From: Candidatus Bathyarchaeota archaeon
Lineage (GTDB): Archaea > Thermoproteota > Bathyarchaeia > Bathyarchaeales > Bathycorpusculaceae
Length of the DNA: 64,000 bases
NCBI GenBank assembly: GCA_026014745.1
Contig: JAOZHS010000001.1
Location: 558,001 to 622,000, forward strand
Direction: 5' to 3'
The notes beneath the pieces are model-generated. The model searched no databases, was not told the origin of the DNA, and saw only the letters and a list, made by a program, of their open reading frames with translations. Shown piece by piece: positions 33,801 to 41,558 of the stretch (positions are counted from its first letter, which is position 1; each line of letters begins with the position of its first letter). The translations under genes were made by a program, and so were the position numbers.

Positions 33801-34364
33801 GGCGGCGCGGAGTTTCTCTTCTGCCTCAGTCTTTTCAGAATCATACTGCGCGATGCCGATGAGGTCTTCGATGATTTTTCGCCGTTCTAACGCGGTGAGG
33901 TCGGTTAGGCGTGTGATGGTGCCCTGCGGGATGATGTTGTTGCTCATGCTGCTAATGGCGCCCATGGAAAGCGTTTCAGTAATGTGAGACCGCGACATGC
34001 GGCGTCCGTTGAGACGGTAGACGCTCTGTCCGTTGCGGTAAACCTCCCGCGAAACCGTAACCGTGGTTGTATCTACTGGCATTGTGCCGTCGCTGTTGTC
34101 GAATTGGACGACGACTTTTGCCATTTTAGCTTTCTCGAGCCCTGCTTTTTCAGAACCATGGAAAATGAGTTTTGCCGAGTTTTCGGCGCGGAGTCTGCGT
34201 GTGCTGAGTTCTCCCAGCGAGAAGAGCAGGGCGTCCATGATGTTGGTTTTGCCGCTTCCATTGGGCCCAGTTATGGCTGTGAAGCCTTTTTCTAAGTTAA
34301 CCTTGATGGTTTGGGGCCCAAAAGACTTAAAGCCTTTTACCTCGATTTTTTTGATGTAGGGCAT
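30810..34364 (-). CDS. smc: Chromosome segregation protein SMC
   Basis: 1184 residues. The full SMC architecture is present: N-terminal Walker A GPNGSGKTNIMDALLF, a coiled-coil arm, a hinge at about residues 520-660 (GRLRSLIKIDKSYKKAI...GRIKIIPLQGV region), a second coiled coil, then the signature VSGASGGERSISAVAF and Walker B FYVLDEVDAHLD. It compacts and segregates DNA together with ScpA/B encoded immediately downstream. A TATA box on the minus strand at 34449-34459 lies about 90 bases before its start. Confidence 0.96.
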   Translation of the reverse strand: MPYIKKIEVKGFKSFGPQTIKVNLEKGFTAITGPNGSGKTNIMDALLFSLGELSTRRLRAENSAKLIFHGSEKAGLEKAKMAKVVVQFDNSDGTMPVDTTTVTVSREVYRNGQSVYRLNGRRMSRSHITETLSMGAISSMSNNIIPQGTITRLTDLTALERRKIIEDLIGIAQYDSEKTEAEEKLRAADISIRTAMGRIDEVQKRLDDLERERNQLLRFEFIQNEVKKFQAIKISNDVTQQNQKINESTTQAQKVKERVDKLKAERDLRRNRRHDIEGEWRKLSGEGLEAGGSEVLKVQIKIGELKSKLTELNSKISAGQASLESFKRVRENNVTQHETLQKEIRENRLKIRAFRAEHEKLTAQITEKQAAHEALAKQTTELWSGLDDNNQQIRALDTQIESHIKRLAYLRSEYKQDKAALRLCNGRIKNLSVRKEKFQASLNEIEKSLSELEAVQRDQRAQQKHLEATIERKKIQKETVQKEISEAEKIASSAKDAVIEFATQRDLAATIAAEEKALRGIEEMGDVGAISGIHGRLRSLIKIDKSYKKAIDAAATGWLDALVVKDIDVAFTCTESLRKMKLGRIKIIPLQGVINPKHKDAPRREGVVGPLSAFMKYDGSYELAINYVFGDTIVVSNDKVGFALSNEGYRAVTLNGDVYEPGAFESGYYRAPIDFSTIIPSENALKSLDEAVRALQTHLAQRGTDIATIEEDLEHTKIEIARLTESIATLDREIIRIRRGVKRTQFNIRHIEKSGGKLEREAAAYKGRMAMYRNERNNIQADLKKIHVQIAELRLKTDVAHIQELEVQREKLGEEANTLRQRIGSVQTEINTNQAQFDHVLRPGYKNTKLQVTRIEQQQAKLEKEVTDAIAERDGLKQETDNLEKSRVELSNAVLSAREESKKFTSQIDSIDSELRVLDAEYESADKLYNQLHVAMETTQMRLQTLQAQLRQLGYEQPLEATPRQVQEAETSIRMMQFEIERIGAINQLASQHYIDQISRYRELSVRLNELEREKQAIVAFMDEIEAKKRKVFMTAFEKINSTLTVYFEKMTGGGSATLKLENPEDPFVGGIDMIVQFPNKPSIVVSGASGGERSISAVAFIFSLKEFSPASFYVLDEVDAHLDAYHTTKLAETLLEEASKTQFIVISLRPEMVNKAQKVYGVYERNGVSNVITAKFPSEVPSA

Positions 34365-34420
34365 TTAGTCTTAATCCTCACGAAAGCAACAATGTTCTTT
34401 TTAACATCTCTCATCATCAA

Positions 34421-34459
34421 ACGTATAAAAGCTTAACCTTATGCTTCCCTTTTATACGT
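34421..34459. promoter_or_regulatory. Perfect inverted repeat made of two facing TATA boxes
   Basis: ACGTATAAAAG at 34421-34431 and its exact reverse complement CTTTTATACGT at 34449-34459 are separated by 17 bases. Each arm contains a TATAAAA element. The right arm could drive smc leftwards and the left arm could drive a rightward transcript towards the genes at 34684 and beyond. A symmetric operator is the alternative reading. Confidence 0.5.
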
Positions 34460-34683
34460 GTGCTTGGGATTTGTGCCTTTTGCTCTAAGGAGCGCGTGTC
34501 TTTTTGAGCTTGAGGCCTTTTTGTCTGCTGCTTATCTTGTGGTCTTTTGTCCTTGGATGGGTTGGGTGAATTATCGGTCAGAATTAGAAATTCATAAGCC
34601 TTTACTTTCAATTGCTCCACTTTAACGTATCTTTCGGGACGCGGCAGACCACATGTGCGAGGACATCTGCTGGAGGCAAAAAA

Positions 34684-35088
34684 GTGGCAAGCAAAAAGTC
34701 AGAGAAAACCTTCAACGATATACTAATTGGGTCAATTGACGATGCGTTCTCGTCTTTAGGTGAGAGTGCAAAACAGGCGATATACTATCATCTGCTAACA
34801 AAATTCGAGATTCCTAAAGAGGATATCCCTGATAGAGTCAACGATTTCTCGAATGCGCTTGAACAAATTTTTGGTGCTGGCGCTCGGCAACTGGAAATTC
34901 TGATAATGAAACGTTTGCACGAAAAAATCGATTGCTCCTATAAATGGGAAGGTCCAAAATGGTTAGTTCCTGATTTAACTTTTACCAAATATGTAAAGTT
35001 AGTTAAACTGTGCCTTGAAGACAACCACAAAATAGGTGAGGTTGAGATCATTCTTGATGCTGAAGAACACCGCGTCCGACAAATGTAA
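34684..35088 (+). CDS. Small helical protein before the histidine kinase, NitrOD5-like
   Basis: 134 residues from a GTG at 34684, chosen because GGAGG lies at 34672-34676, seven bases upstream. The ORF extends further left but without such a site. The fold appears all-helical: IDDAFSSLGESAKQAIYYHLLTKFEIP, then IPDRVNDFSNALEQIFGAGARQLEILIMKRLHEKI (in pieces). This resembles a domain (NitrOD5-type) seen at the ends of archaeal sensor kinases and phosphatases, a tentative assignment. The next gene begins inside its last codons, so it is probably a partner or output protein of the kinase. Confidence 0.55.
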   Translation: MASKKSEKTFNDILIGSIDDAFSSLGESAKQAIYYHLLTKFEIPKEDIPDRVNDFSNALEQIFGAGARQLEILIMKRLHEKIDCSYKWEGPKWLVPDLTFTKYVKLVKLCLEDNHKIGEVEIILDAEEHRVRQM

Positions 35089-37774
35089 CGATTCTTTGCC
35101 TGTGCTTATTGACCTTGTTCCAGATCCCATAGCACTACTGGATAGCAAAGGAAAAATTGCTTACGTTAACAAACAACTCGAAAGTTTATGGGGTGTTTGT
35201 AAAGAGCAAATAGTTGGCAAAAACGTTACTGAGTTGCCCTTCCTGAGTGGCTCATGTCAACAGTTGCTTTTGTCGAACGCCAAAAAACGGTTTGCTGGAG
35301 CAAGCATCCCTCCTTACGAAATAAAAACAACTGCCTCTAACGGTGAACAGCACTGTTTAGACGTCAAAGGCACGATCATAAAAAACGAGGGCGAAGTGTT
35401 CATTTTAGGCCTTTTCCGTGATGTTACCGAAAGGGCAAAAACCCAAAAAGAGCTACAGACTGAGCTGTCCCTTAGTGAAGAAAAACTGCAATGCCTCTGT
35501 AACTCGCTAAGAGACGCCATTGTTTTTGTTGACGAAAAAACCCGAGTCACATACTGGAATACAGCAGCCGAAAAAACCTTCGGTTTCACCCGAGAAGAAG
35601 TGCTGGGCAAAAACGTGCATGACCTAGTGGTGCCTGCCTCTATGTGTAAAGAAGCCCGCGCCAACATCGGGACATGTGTAGAGATTTTTTCACAAACCGG
35701 CATGGGTTACTTCACAGTGGGAAACGTTGAATTGATTGGTCGACACAAAGATGGCAGCGAATTCCCAGTTGAATTATCGCTTTCCTCGATAAATCTGAAT
35801 GGCGTATGGCATGCAGCAGGCATCATAAAAGACATAACTAGCAGAAAACGCGGGGAACAAAAACTAAAGGACGCAGAGCAACGATATCACGCCTTGTTTA
35901 ATCAAGCACCCTTAGGTGTTATGGTTATTGACCCCCAAACTGGCGCATTTTTGGATTTTAACGATATAGCTCACCTCCAATTGGGGTACTCGCGGGAAGA
36001 ATTCGAAAAACTAACTCTCTCTGACATTGAAACCGAAAAAACAAAGCAAGAACTTCAAGCATTGATCATGGATCTGGTTCGGGACGGAAGCGGGCAATTT
36101 GAAACAAAACATCGCACAAAAACAGACGATGTCCGAAACGTCTTGATTACTATCCGCGCTTTTCGTTCTTCAGGTAGACCTTACCTCAACTGCATATGTC
36201 ACGATATTACTGAAACCAAAAAAGCCCAACTTGCTATGATTAAAAGTGAAGCTCGACTACGCGAAAGTGAGGAATTATTCCGTGCAATCAGCACATTCTC
36301 CACTGACGCTATCATTCTCAGTGACCAAAACGATAAAGTCATCTATTGGAATCCCGCAGCCGAACAAACCTTCAGTTACCCAGAAAATGAAGCTATAGGC
36401 AAAAGCCTCACTGAATTGGTAATGCCTTCTTCTGAGCATGAAGCTCATAAAGAAATGCTCAAAGAAATATTGGCTAAGCCTCTATCAAAGAAGCATCGCC
36501 AACTTAACGCAAAACGTAAAGATGGCTCCACTTTTCCAATGGACATCTCCATTGTGTCCGTAACATTAGATGGTAAACAGTGTCTACTCTCAACCATCCG
36601 CGACGTGACAGAATGGAAAAATATGGAGGAAGCGCTCCGACAGGAACGCGACATGCTTGAAAATGTAGCGGCCAACGTGAACGCGGGTTTAGCCATTATT
36701 AATCGTGAATACAAAATCGTATGGGCTAATCAGTTGCTCAAGCAGCTTTCTAAAAAAAGCCAGGTGGAAAACGAGTACTGCTATAAGGTATTTCCAAAAG
36801 ACAGCGACGGTATTTGCATCGATTGTGGCGTTCAAAAAATCTTTGAAGAGGGCGCAGCAATTGATCGGCACGATTACCACTTTGAAAATCCTAATTCAGG
36901 CTGGGTCGAATTAATTGTAACCCCCATCAAGGACAAGGAAGGCAACGTTGTCGCAGCCTTAGAATTGGTAGTGGACATAACCGAACGCAAACAGCAACAG
37001 GCGCAAGGCGTTGAGTACTCACAGAAGCTTGAAGGACTTGTGCAGAAAAGAACTGACCAGTTGAAGAGAACTCAAGCGGAGTTGGTGAAGTCGGAACGTT
37101 TAGCGGCTATCGGCGAATTAGCTAGCATGGTGGGACATGACCTACGTAATCCCTTGACAGGCATCAAAAATTCTGCTTACTTCATGAAAAAGAAAGGTAG
37201 CCAAATCCCGCCCGACCAATACCGTGAGATGCTTGAAACAATTGACAAATGCGTAGACTACTCTAACAAAATCGTAAGCGACCTGTTGGATTACTCTAGA
37301 GAAATTCGACTAAATCTGCAGGATTATTCTCCCAAAAAATTGCTTGACGAATCGTTAAGCATCCTGGGGAAACCTGCTAACGTTAAAATCGAAAACAACC
37401 TCCCATATGAATTCACTGTAAAGCTGGATGCTGACAAAATAAAAAGGGTTTTCGTGAACCTTCTAAAAAACGCCATAGACGCCATGCCTAACGGAGGAAA
37501 GGTGACGGTGAGCAGCAAAACGGTTCCGGGCGCCTTAGCGATTTTAGTTACTGATACGGGTGTAGGGATTAGCGAAGATGTGCTGTCTAACCTCTTTGTG
37601 CCCCTGTTCACTACTAAGGCGCAGGGCATGGGTTTTGGCTTAGCCATCTGCAAGCGTATGGTGGAGGCCCATGGGGGAACGATAACCTGTACAACTGTCA
37701 AAGGGCGAGGAACAACCTTCACGCTAACCTTACCGATACAACAACATGAATTGGAGGTGAATGTATTTGGTTAA
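35057..37774 (+). CDS. Multi-PAS sensor histidine kinase
   Basis: About 905 residues. Five PAS domains in a row, recognisable by motifs like VPDPIALLDSKGKIAYVN, DAIVFVDEKTRVTYWN, GVMVIDPQTGAFLDFND, DAIILSDQNDKVIYWN and AGLAIINREYKIVWAN. The fifth PAS carries a cysteine group, CYKVF...CIDCG, near residues 575-590. Then come a HisKA phosphoacceptor (MVGHDLRNPLTG, His near residue 693) and an HATPase domain (VFVNLLKNAIDAM, DTGVGIS, GMGFGLAI). No membrane segments, so it is a cytoplasmic sensor. The start is uncertain between ATG 35057 and GTG 35036, both inside the end of the previous gene. Confidence 0.9.
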   Translation: MLKNTASDKCNDSLPVLIDLVPDPIALLDSKGKIAYVNKQLESLWGVCKEQIVGKNVTELPFLSGSCQQLLLSNAKKRFAGASIPPYEIKTTASNGEQHCLDVKGTIIKNEGEVFILGLFRDVTERAKTQKELQTELSLSEEKLQCLCNSLRDAIVFVDEKTRVTYWNTAAEKTFGFTREEVLGKNVHDLVVPASMCKEARANIGTCVEIFSQTGMGYFTVGNVELIGRHKDGSEFPVELSLSSINLNGVWHAAGIIKDITSRKRGEQKLKDAEQRYHALFNQAPLGVMVIDPQTGAFLDFNDIAHLQLGYSREEFEKLTLSDIETEKTKQELQALIMDLVRDGSGQFETKHRTKTDDVRNVLITIRAFRSSGRPYLNCICHDITETKKAQLAMIKSEARLRESEELFRAISTFSTDAIILSDQNDKVIYWNPAAEQTFSYPENEAIGKSLTELVMPSSEHEAHKEMLKEILAKPLSKKHRQLNAKRKDGSTFPMDISIVSVTLDGKQCLLSTIRDVTEWKNMEEALRQERDMLENVAANVNAGLAIINREYKIVWANQLLKQLSKKSQVENEYCYKVFPKDSDGICIDCGVQKIFEEGAAIDRHDYHFENPNSGWVELIVTPIKDKEGNVVAALELVVDITERKQQQAQGVEYSQKLEGLVQKRTDQLKRTQAELVKSERLAAIGELASMVGHDLRNPLTGIKNSAYFMKKKGSQIPPDQYREMLETIDKCVDYSNKIVSDLLDYSREIRLNLQDYSPKKLLDESLSILGKPANVKIENNLPYEFTVKLDADKIKRVFVNLLKNAIDAMPNGGKVTVSSKTVPGALAILVTDTGVGISEDVLSNLFVPLFTTKAQGMGFGLAICKRMVEAHGGTITCTTVKGRGTTFTLTLPIQQHELEVNVFG

Positions 37775-38219
37775 AAAAGCAAGAATTCTTGTTGCAGATG
37801 ACGATGAAACAATCCGGACAACCATGAAAGCGATCCTTCAAGATGAAGGTTATGAAGTGGATCTTGCAGGAACTGGAAAAGAAGCTATACAGCGTTCAAA
37901 CGAAAAAACCTACAACATCGCGTTGCTAGACATACGATTACCCGACATGGAAGGCATTGAACTGCTTAAACTGTTAAAGGACAGTGTGCCCCGCATGCGC
38001 AAAGTGATGGTTACAGGCTATCCTTCTATGCAGAATGCTATCGCTGCCCTCAACAAAAGCGCCGATGCTTACATCGTGAAACCTGTGGATGTGGATAAAC
38101 TTCTAAACACCGTTAAGGAGCAACTGCAGGCACAGGAGAACGAACTCAAATTCAGTGAACAAAAAGTGGCTGAATTTATTGAAAGCCGGGTTAAAGAGCT
38201 GTCAGTTGAACACGTTTAA
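37767..38219 (+). CDS. Single-domain response regulator
   Basis: About 150 residues from a TTG at 37767. GGAGGTGA (37753-37760) is six bases before this TTG and only abuts the ATG at 37761, so the TTG is the better start. The receiver domain has the acidic pair VADDDET, phosphoacceptor Asp in ALLDIRLPDMEG (about residue 55), Thr in VMVTGYPS and the Lys in YIVKPVD. After the receiver there is a ~35-residue helical tail (EQLQAQENELKFSEQKVAEF) and no DNA-binding domain. It overlaps the kinase end and is certainly co-transcribed. Confidence 0.9.
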   Translation: MVKKARILVADDDETIRTTMKAILQDEGYEVDLAGTGKEAIQRSNEKTYNIALLDIRLPDMEGIELLKLLKDSVPRMRKVMVTGYPSMQNAIAALNKSADAYIVKPVDVDKLLNTVKEQLQAQENELKFSEQKVAEFIESRVKELSVEHV

Positions 38220-38319
38220 CTGGCAACCTTTAATTTTTTTACCTTTTCTATCTCCTGATGAAACATCGAAAACATGGCATTAGGTTAATATTGGGCGCAT
38301 GAGGAAAAGCTAGTCGTTA

Positions 38320-38550
38320 GTGGTGAACTCTATGAGTTTTGGTAACGCTTTAAAGAACTTTAGTGGTATTGAAGAGTTATTGGTTCTAGCGTTGATGTTT
38401 GTCTCGATTTTTGCGCTTTTCTACTTCGACATAAGCATCACCTACAAGATTGGTATCGGAGTGTTAGTTTTCACGGTTATCTTCCTTACCACGCTTGCTA
38501 ACCAGATTCGTCGGCAGCAAAGAGAAGCTCGCGAGGCTGCGCAGAGGTAA
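38320..38550 (+). CDS. Small membrane protein, unknown
   Basis: 76 residues from a GTG; the ATG at 38332 is an alternative. Two adjacent hydrophobic helices (about residues 20-40 and 43-62) are followed by a basic, helical C terminus rich in Arg/Gln (RRQQREAREAAQR). No family recognised. The position 100 bases after the two-component genes and the TAGTGGTGAAC context do not tie it firmly to them. Confidence 0.6.
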   Translation: MVNSMSFGNALKNFSGIEELLVLALMFVSIFALFYFDISITYKIGIGVLVFTVIFLTTLANQIRRQQREAREAAQR

Positions 38551-38804
38551 AGTTTAGGCTTTTGTTTCCTTTTTAGGTAACTGAGCTTCCTTATGCTCTG
38601 TTTGGGGTATGCTAATTAATGATCTGAAACGATTCAATGACCCTTAAAATATACTTTTTTGTGTAAAAATGAACCATGCGGGCATGTATCAGAACACGTT
38701 TTTAAACAAGGTTTTTAAATGCACAGTGCAGTTAACTTAAAGAACAAGCAACAAATATACTTAGACCTTCAAACCAAACATGGGGAAATTGGAGTAGGCA
38801 GCAA
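38551..38804. other. Intergenic region before top6B
   Basis: About 250 bases, AT-rich, with TATA-like ACGTTTTTAAAC and GGTTTTTAAATG elements between 38695 and 38722, about 90 bases before the top6B start. GGAGTAGG at 38790-38797 is the probable ribosome binding site. No RNA gene is seen. Confidence 0.4.
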
Positions 38805-40331
38805 GTGGCTCAAGCAACCTTTGAAGAAATATCTGCATCGGACTTTTTCTACCGAAACCGAGACATCGCAGGCTTAACCAACCCCTCACGCAGCATATTT
38901 GTTGCCATCCGCGAAGTTGTCGAAAACAGCCTTGACGCTGCAGAGAGCCAAAAAATCCCTCCCGATATCTATGTGCGCTTAAGTTTTGAAGCTGAAGCCA
39001 CCAAAGATACTCAAATCTACAAACTTCACGTAGAAGACAACGGCAGCGGGATTCCTCCACGTTTCATACCCTCCGCGTTTGGTCAAGTCCTCTACGGCAG
39101 CAAATACAAACTCAAACAAGCCCGAGGCACCTTCGGTTTAGGCGGCAAAATGGCGGTCCTCTACGGGCAAATTACAACGCATCAACCCGTCTTTGTAACT
39201 TCAAGCACGGGGCAGGAAAAAATTTACAGTTTCAAATTGATGATAGACATCCAACGCAATAAACCCATTATATTGGACCGAAAAGTCATCATCAACAAAG
39301 ACCAATGGCGTGGCACTATTATCGAGTTTACTCTTGAAGGTGACTACCTTCGTGCAATGCCCAAAATTATTGAGTACTTCAAACAAACCGCTATGGTGAA
39401 TCCCTATGCTAACCTAACTTTTGTTGACCCCAAAGGTAGGCTCTACAAGTTTACAAGGGCAACCACCACGATGCCGGAGCCCCCTAAAGAAACCATGCCG
39501 CATCCATACGGTGTAGACGTCGAGTTGTTGCAGCGGCTTATCCAAGTTACCGAATTCACCAACATGTCTACTTTTCTGCGTGGACATTTCCATCGCGTAG
39601 GTGAGATTACTGCACAGAAATTTCTCGAGTTTGCTGGGTTACCCGCAAATAAGAATCCCAAGAAACTCACCCATGAGGAAATCGTGAGGTTAATGCAGAA
39701 CCTCAAAAAATACAAAGACTTTCTCCCCCCTGACGCCAGTTGTCTCTCACCATTAGGCGAAGAACTGCTCAAGACAGGTGTCATGAAGGAGCTTAACCCT
39801 GAGTACCTTGTGGTGCATCAACGCAAGCCCTCCACGTATGCGGGGCACCCATTTATTGTGGAGATGGCTATGGCATATGGCGGCAATGTACCCAAACGAG
39901 GTAACTTTGTTATCTATCGTTTCGCAAACAAAATCCCTCTCTTATACGACGAAGCCAGCGATGTATCCTATCGTGCAATCTCAAGCATGAATTGGAAACG
40001 CTACAAAGTCTCGCCTGACATGCCCATTGCAATCGTCGTGCATATTTGTAGCACTAAAGTGCCTTACAAGACGGTTGGTAAAGAATTCATCAGCGACCGT
40101 CCCGAAGTACGACGCGAAGAAGCAAACGCGTTACGTGAAGTAGCTCGTCAAATCCAGCATTTCCTTGCCCGACAAGAGCATGTGCATAATGAAAAGAAGC
40201 GTCTGAGCATTTTTGGCAAGTATTTGCCTAAAATTGCCGAGTTCTCGACTATGTTAGCTGGGGAAACCGAGAAGCCTGACGTAGAAAAATTACTAAAGAG
40301 TGTACAGAAGTATGGCGCAGAAGAAAGTTAA
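38805..40331 (+). CDS. top6B: DNA topoisomerase VI subunit B
   Basis: 508 residues with a GTG start. ATP-binding GHKL subunit of the archaeal type IIB topoisomerase. The Bergerat motifs are intact: REVVENSLDAAE, VEDNGSGIPP and GTFGLGGKMAVLYGQ. A H2TH-like middle region and a transducer domain with the catalytic lysine region follow. The last bases overlap the start of top6A, so the two subunits are coupled. Together they relax supercoils and decatenate DNA. Confidence 0.95.
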   Translation: MAQATFEEISASDFFYRNRDIAGLTNPSRSIFVAIREVVENSLDAAESQKIPPDIYVRLSFEAEATKDTQIYKLHVEDNGSGIPPRFIPSAFGQVLYGSKYKLKQARGTFGLGGKMAVLYGQITTHQPVFVTSSTGQEKIYSFKLMIDIQRNKPIILDRKVIINKDQWRGTIIEFTLEGDYLRAMPKIIEYFKQTAMVNPYANLTFVDPKGRLYKFTRATTTMPEPPKETMPHPYGVDVELLQRLIQVTEFTNMSTFLRGHFHRVGEITAQKFLEFAGLPANKNPKKLTHEEIVRLMQNLKKYKDFLPPDASCLSPLGEELLKTGVMKELNPEYLVVHQRKPSTYAGHPFIVEMAMAYGGNVPKRGNFVIYRFANKIPLLYDEASDVSYRAISSMNWKRYKVSPDMPIAIVVHICSTKVPYKTVGKEFISDRPEVRREEANALREVARQIQHFLARQEHVHNEKKRLSIFGKYLPKIAEFSTMLAGETEKPDVEKLLKSVQKYGAEES

Positions 40332-41439
40332 AGTAGCTGAAAAAAAGCAGGAAGTCCTCAAAGGACTCAAGAACTTCGGTGTCTCCGTATACAATCAGCT
40401 TGAGCAAGGTGTCTTCCCAACCGTTAACATGCCCAGCCGCTCAACCGAAAACATCACCTATGACCCAACCCTGCGCCAGTATATTTTAGGTGAAAAAAGC
40501 GTAGGTCGAAGCACCCGAAACATTCGGCATATAAAACCCTTCACGCAGCTTTCTTGGGTGGCAATGTTTAGCAATGAACTTACCAGTCAACGCAAAACTT
40601 CCACGTTAAGAGACGTCTACTACTCTGCGCAAGCTTACGAAATGACTTTTCAGGACCAGCAGGAATCAAACAACATCATCACTGATCTTGAAACCCTCAC
40701 AGGTTTTGCAAGAGAAGACTTCAACATTTTCCCCGAAGAACGCAGCGCAATCTTTGGCGACCTCGAAATCGGCTACACCGTTCCAGGCTACGAAGGAAAA
40801 ACAGTAAACCTGACCAGTCACCCCGACGGCGTGCTCATCGGGCCCGCAGTAACCTCCTCGGATTTCATTAAAACCACAGCGGACAAAGTTATAGCCATCG
40901 AGAAAGGCGCACTCTTCACCAGATTTATCGAAGAAAACGTCCACAACAAACACAAATCTCTCCTCATCGCCTGCGGTGGACAAGCACCCCGCCAAACCCG
41001 CAGCTTCATACGCCGCCTCCACGACGAACTCAACCTCCCCGTCTACATATTAACTGACGGCGACCCATGGGGAATGCACATTGCCCAAGTCATCATCTCA
41101 GGTTCCGCAAACGCCGCCCACTTGCGAGACTTAAACACACCCGATGCCATTTGGAGCGGAGTTTGGGCAAGCGACATCATCGAATACAAACTACCCACTG
41201 ACCCACTCGATGAAGTAGACATTAAGCGTCTTTATGAGTTGCAAAAAGACCCCCGATACCAAAATGACCCCGTTTGGCAACGTGAAATCAAAACTTTCCT
41301 CAAACTAAGGCGAAAGACGGAACTTGAAGCTTTCGCGCGGTACGGTTTAACCTACATTGTGGATGAGTATTTGCCGACAAAGTTGGAGCAGCAACCTAAA
41401 GAGGACAAATCCAAAAAGACAGGCAAGAAAAAAGAATAA
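40312..41439 (+). CDS. top6A: DNA topoisomerase VI subunit A
   Basis: 375 residues from the ATG at 40312, 20 bases inside the end of top6B. An in-frame start at 40300 would add four residues. The catalytic Tyr lies in RDVYYSAQ, followed by the Toprim domain with the acidic Glu/Asp pair in YILTDGDPWGMHIAQVI. A lysine-rich C terminus ends the protein (KEDKSKKTGKKKE). It is Spo11-like, forming the DNA break by phosphotyrosine linkage. Confidence 0.95.
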   Translation: MAQKKVKVAEKKQEVLKGLKNFGVSVYNQLEQGVFPTVNMPSRSTENITYDPTLRQYILGEKSVGRSTRNIRHIKPFTQLSWVAMFSNELTSQRKTSTLRDVYYSAQAYEMTFQDQQESNNIITDLETLTGFAREDFNIFPEERSAIFGDLEIGYTVPGYEGKTVNLTSHPDGVLIGPAVTSSDFIKTTADKVIAIEKGALFTRFIEENVHNKHKSLLIACGGQAPRQTRSFIRRLHDELNLPVYILTDGDPWGMHIAQVIISGSANAAHLRDLNTPDAIWSGVWASDIIEYKLPTDPLDEVDIKRLYELQKDPRYQNDPVWQREIKTFLKLRRKTELEAFARYGLTYIVDEYLPTKLEQQPKEDKSKKTGKKKE

Positions 41440-41558
41440 TCTAAGCCGCCTTAAGTGGCTCTTTTGGCTCTATCTGTATACTTGTCGTGATTGTTTTAAA
41501 AATGCCCGCTGAAGCGAATGCTTTATGAGTTAACCCCTCGTAAGCGCTATAGACCCTA

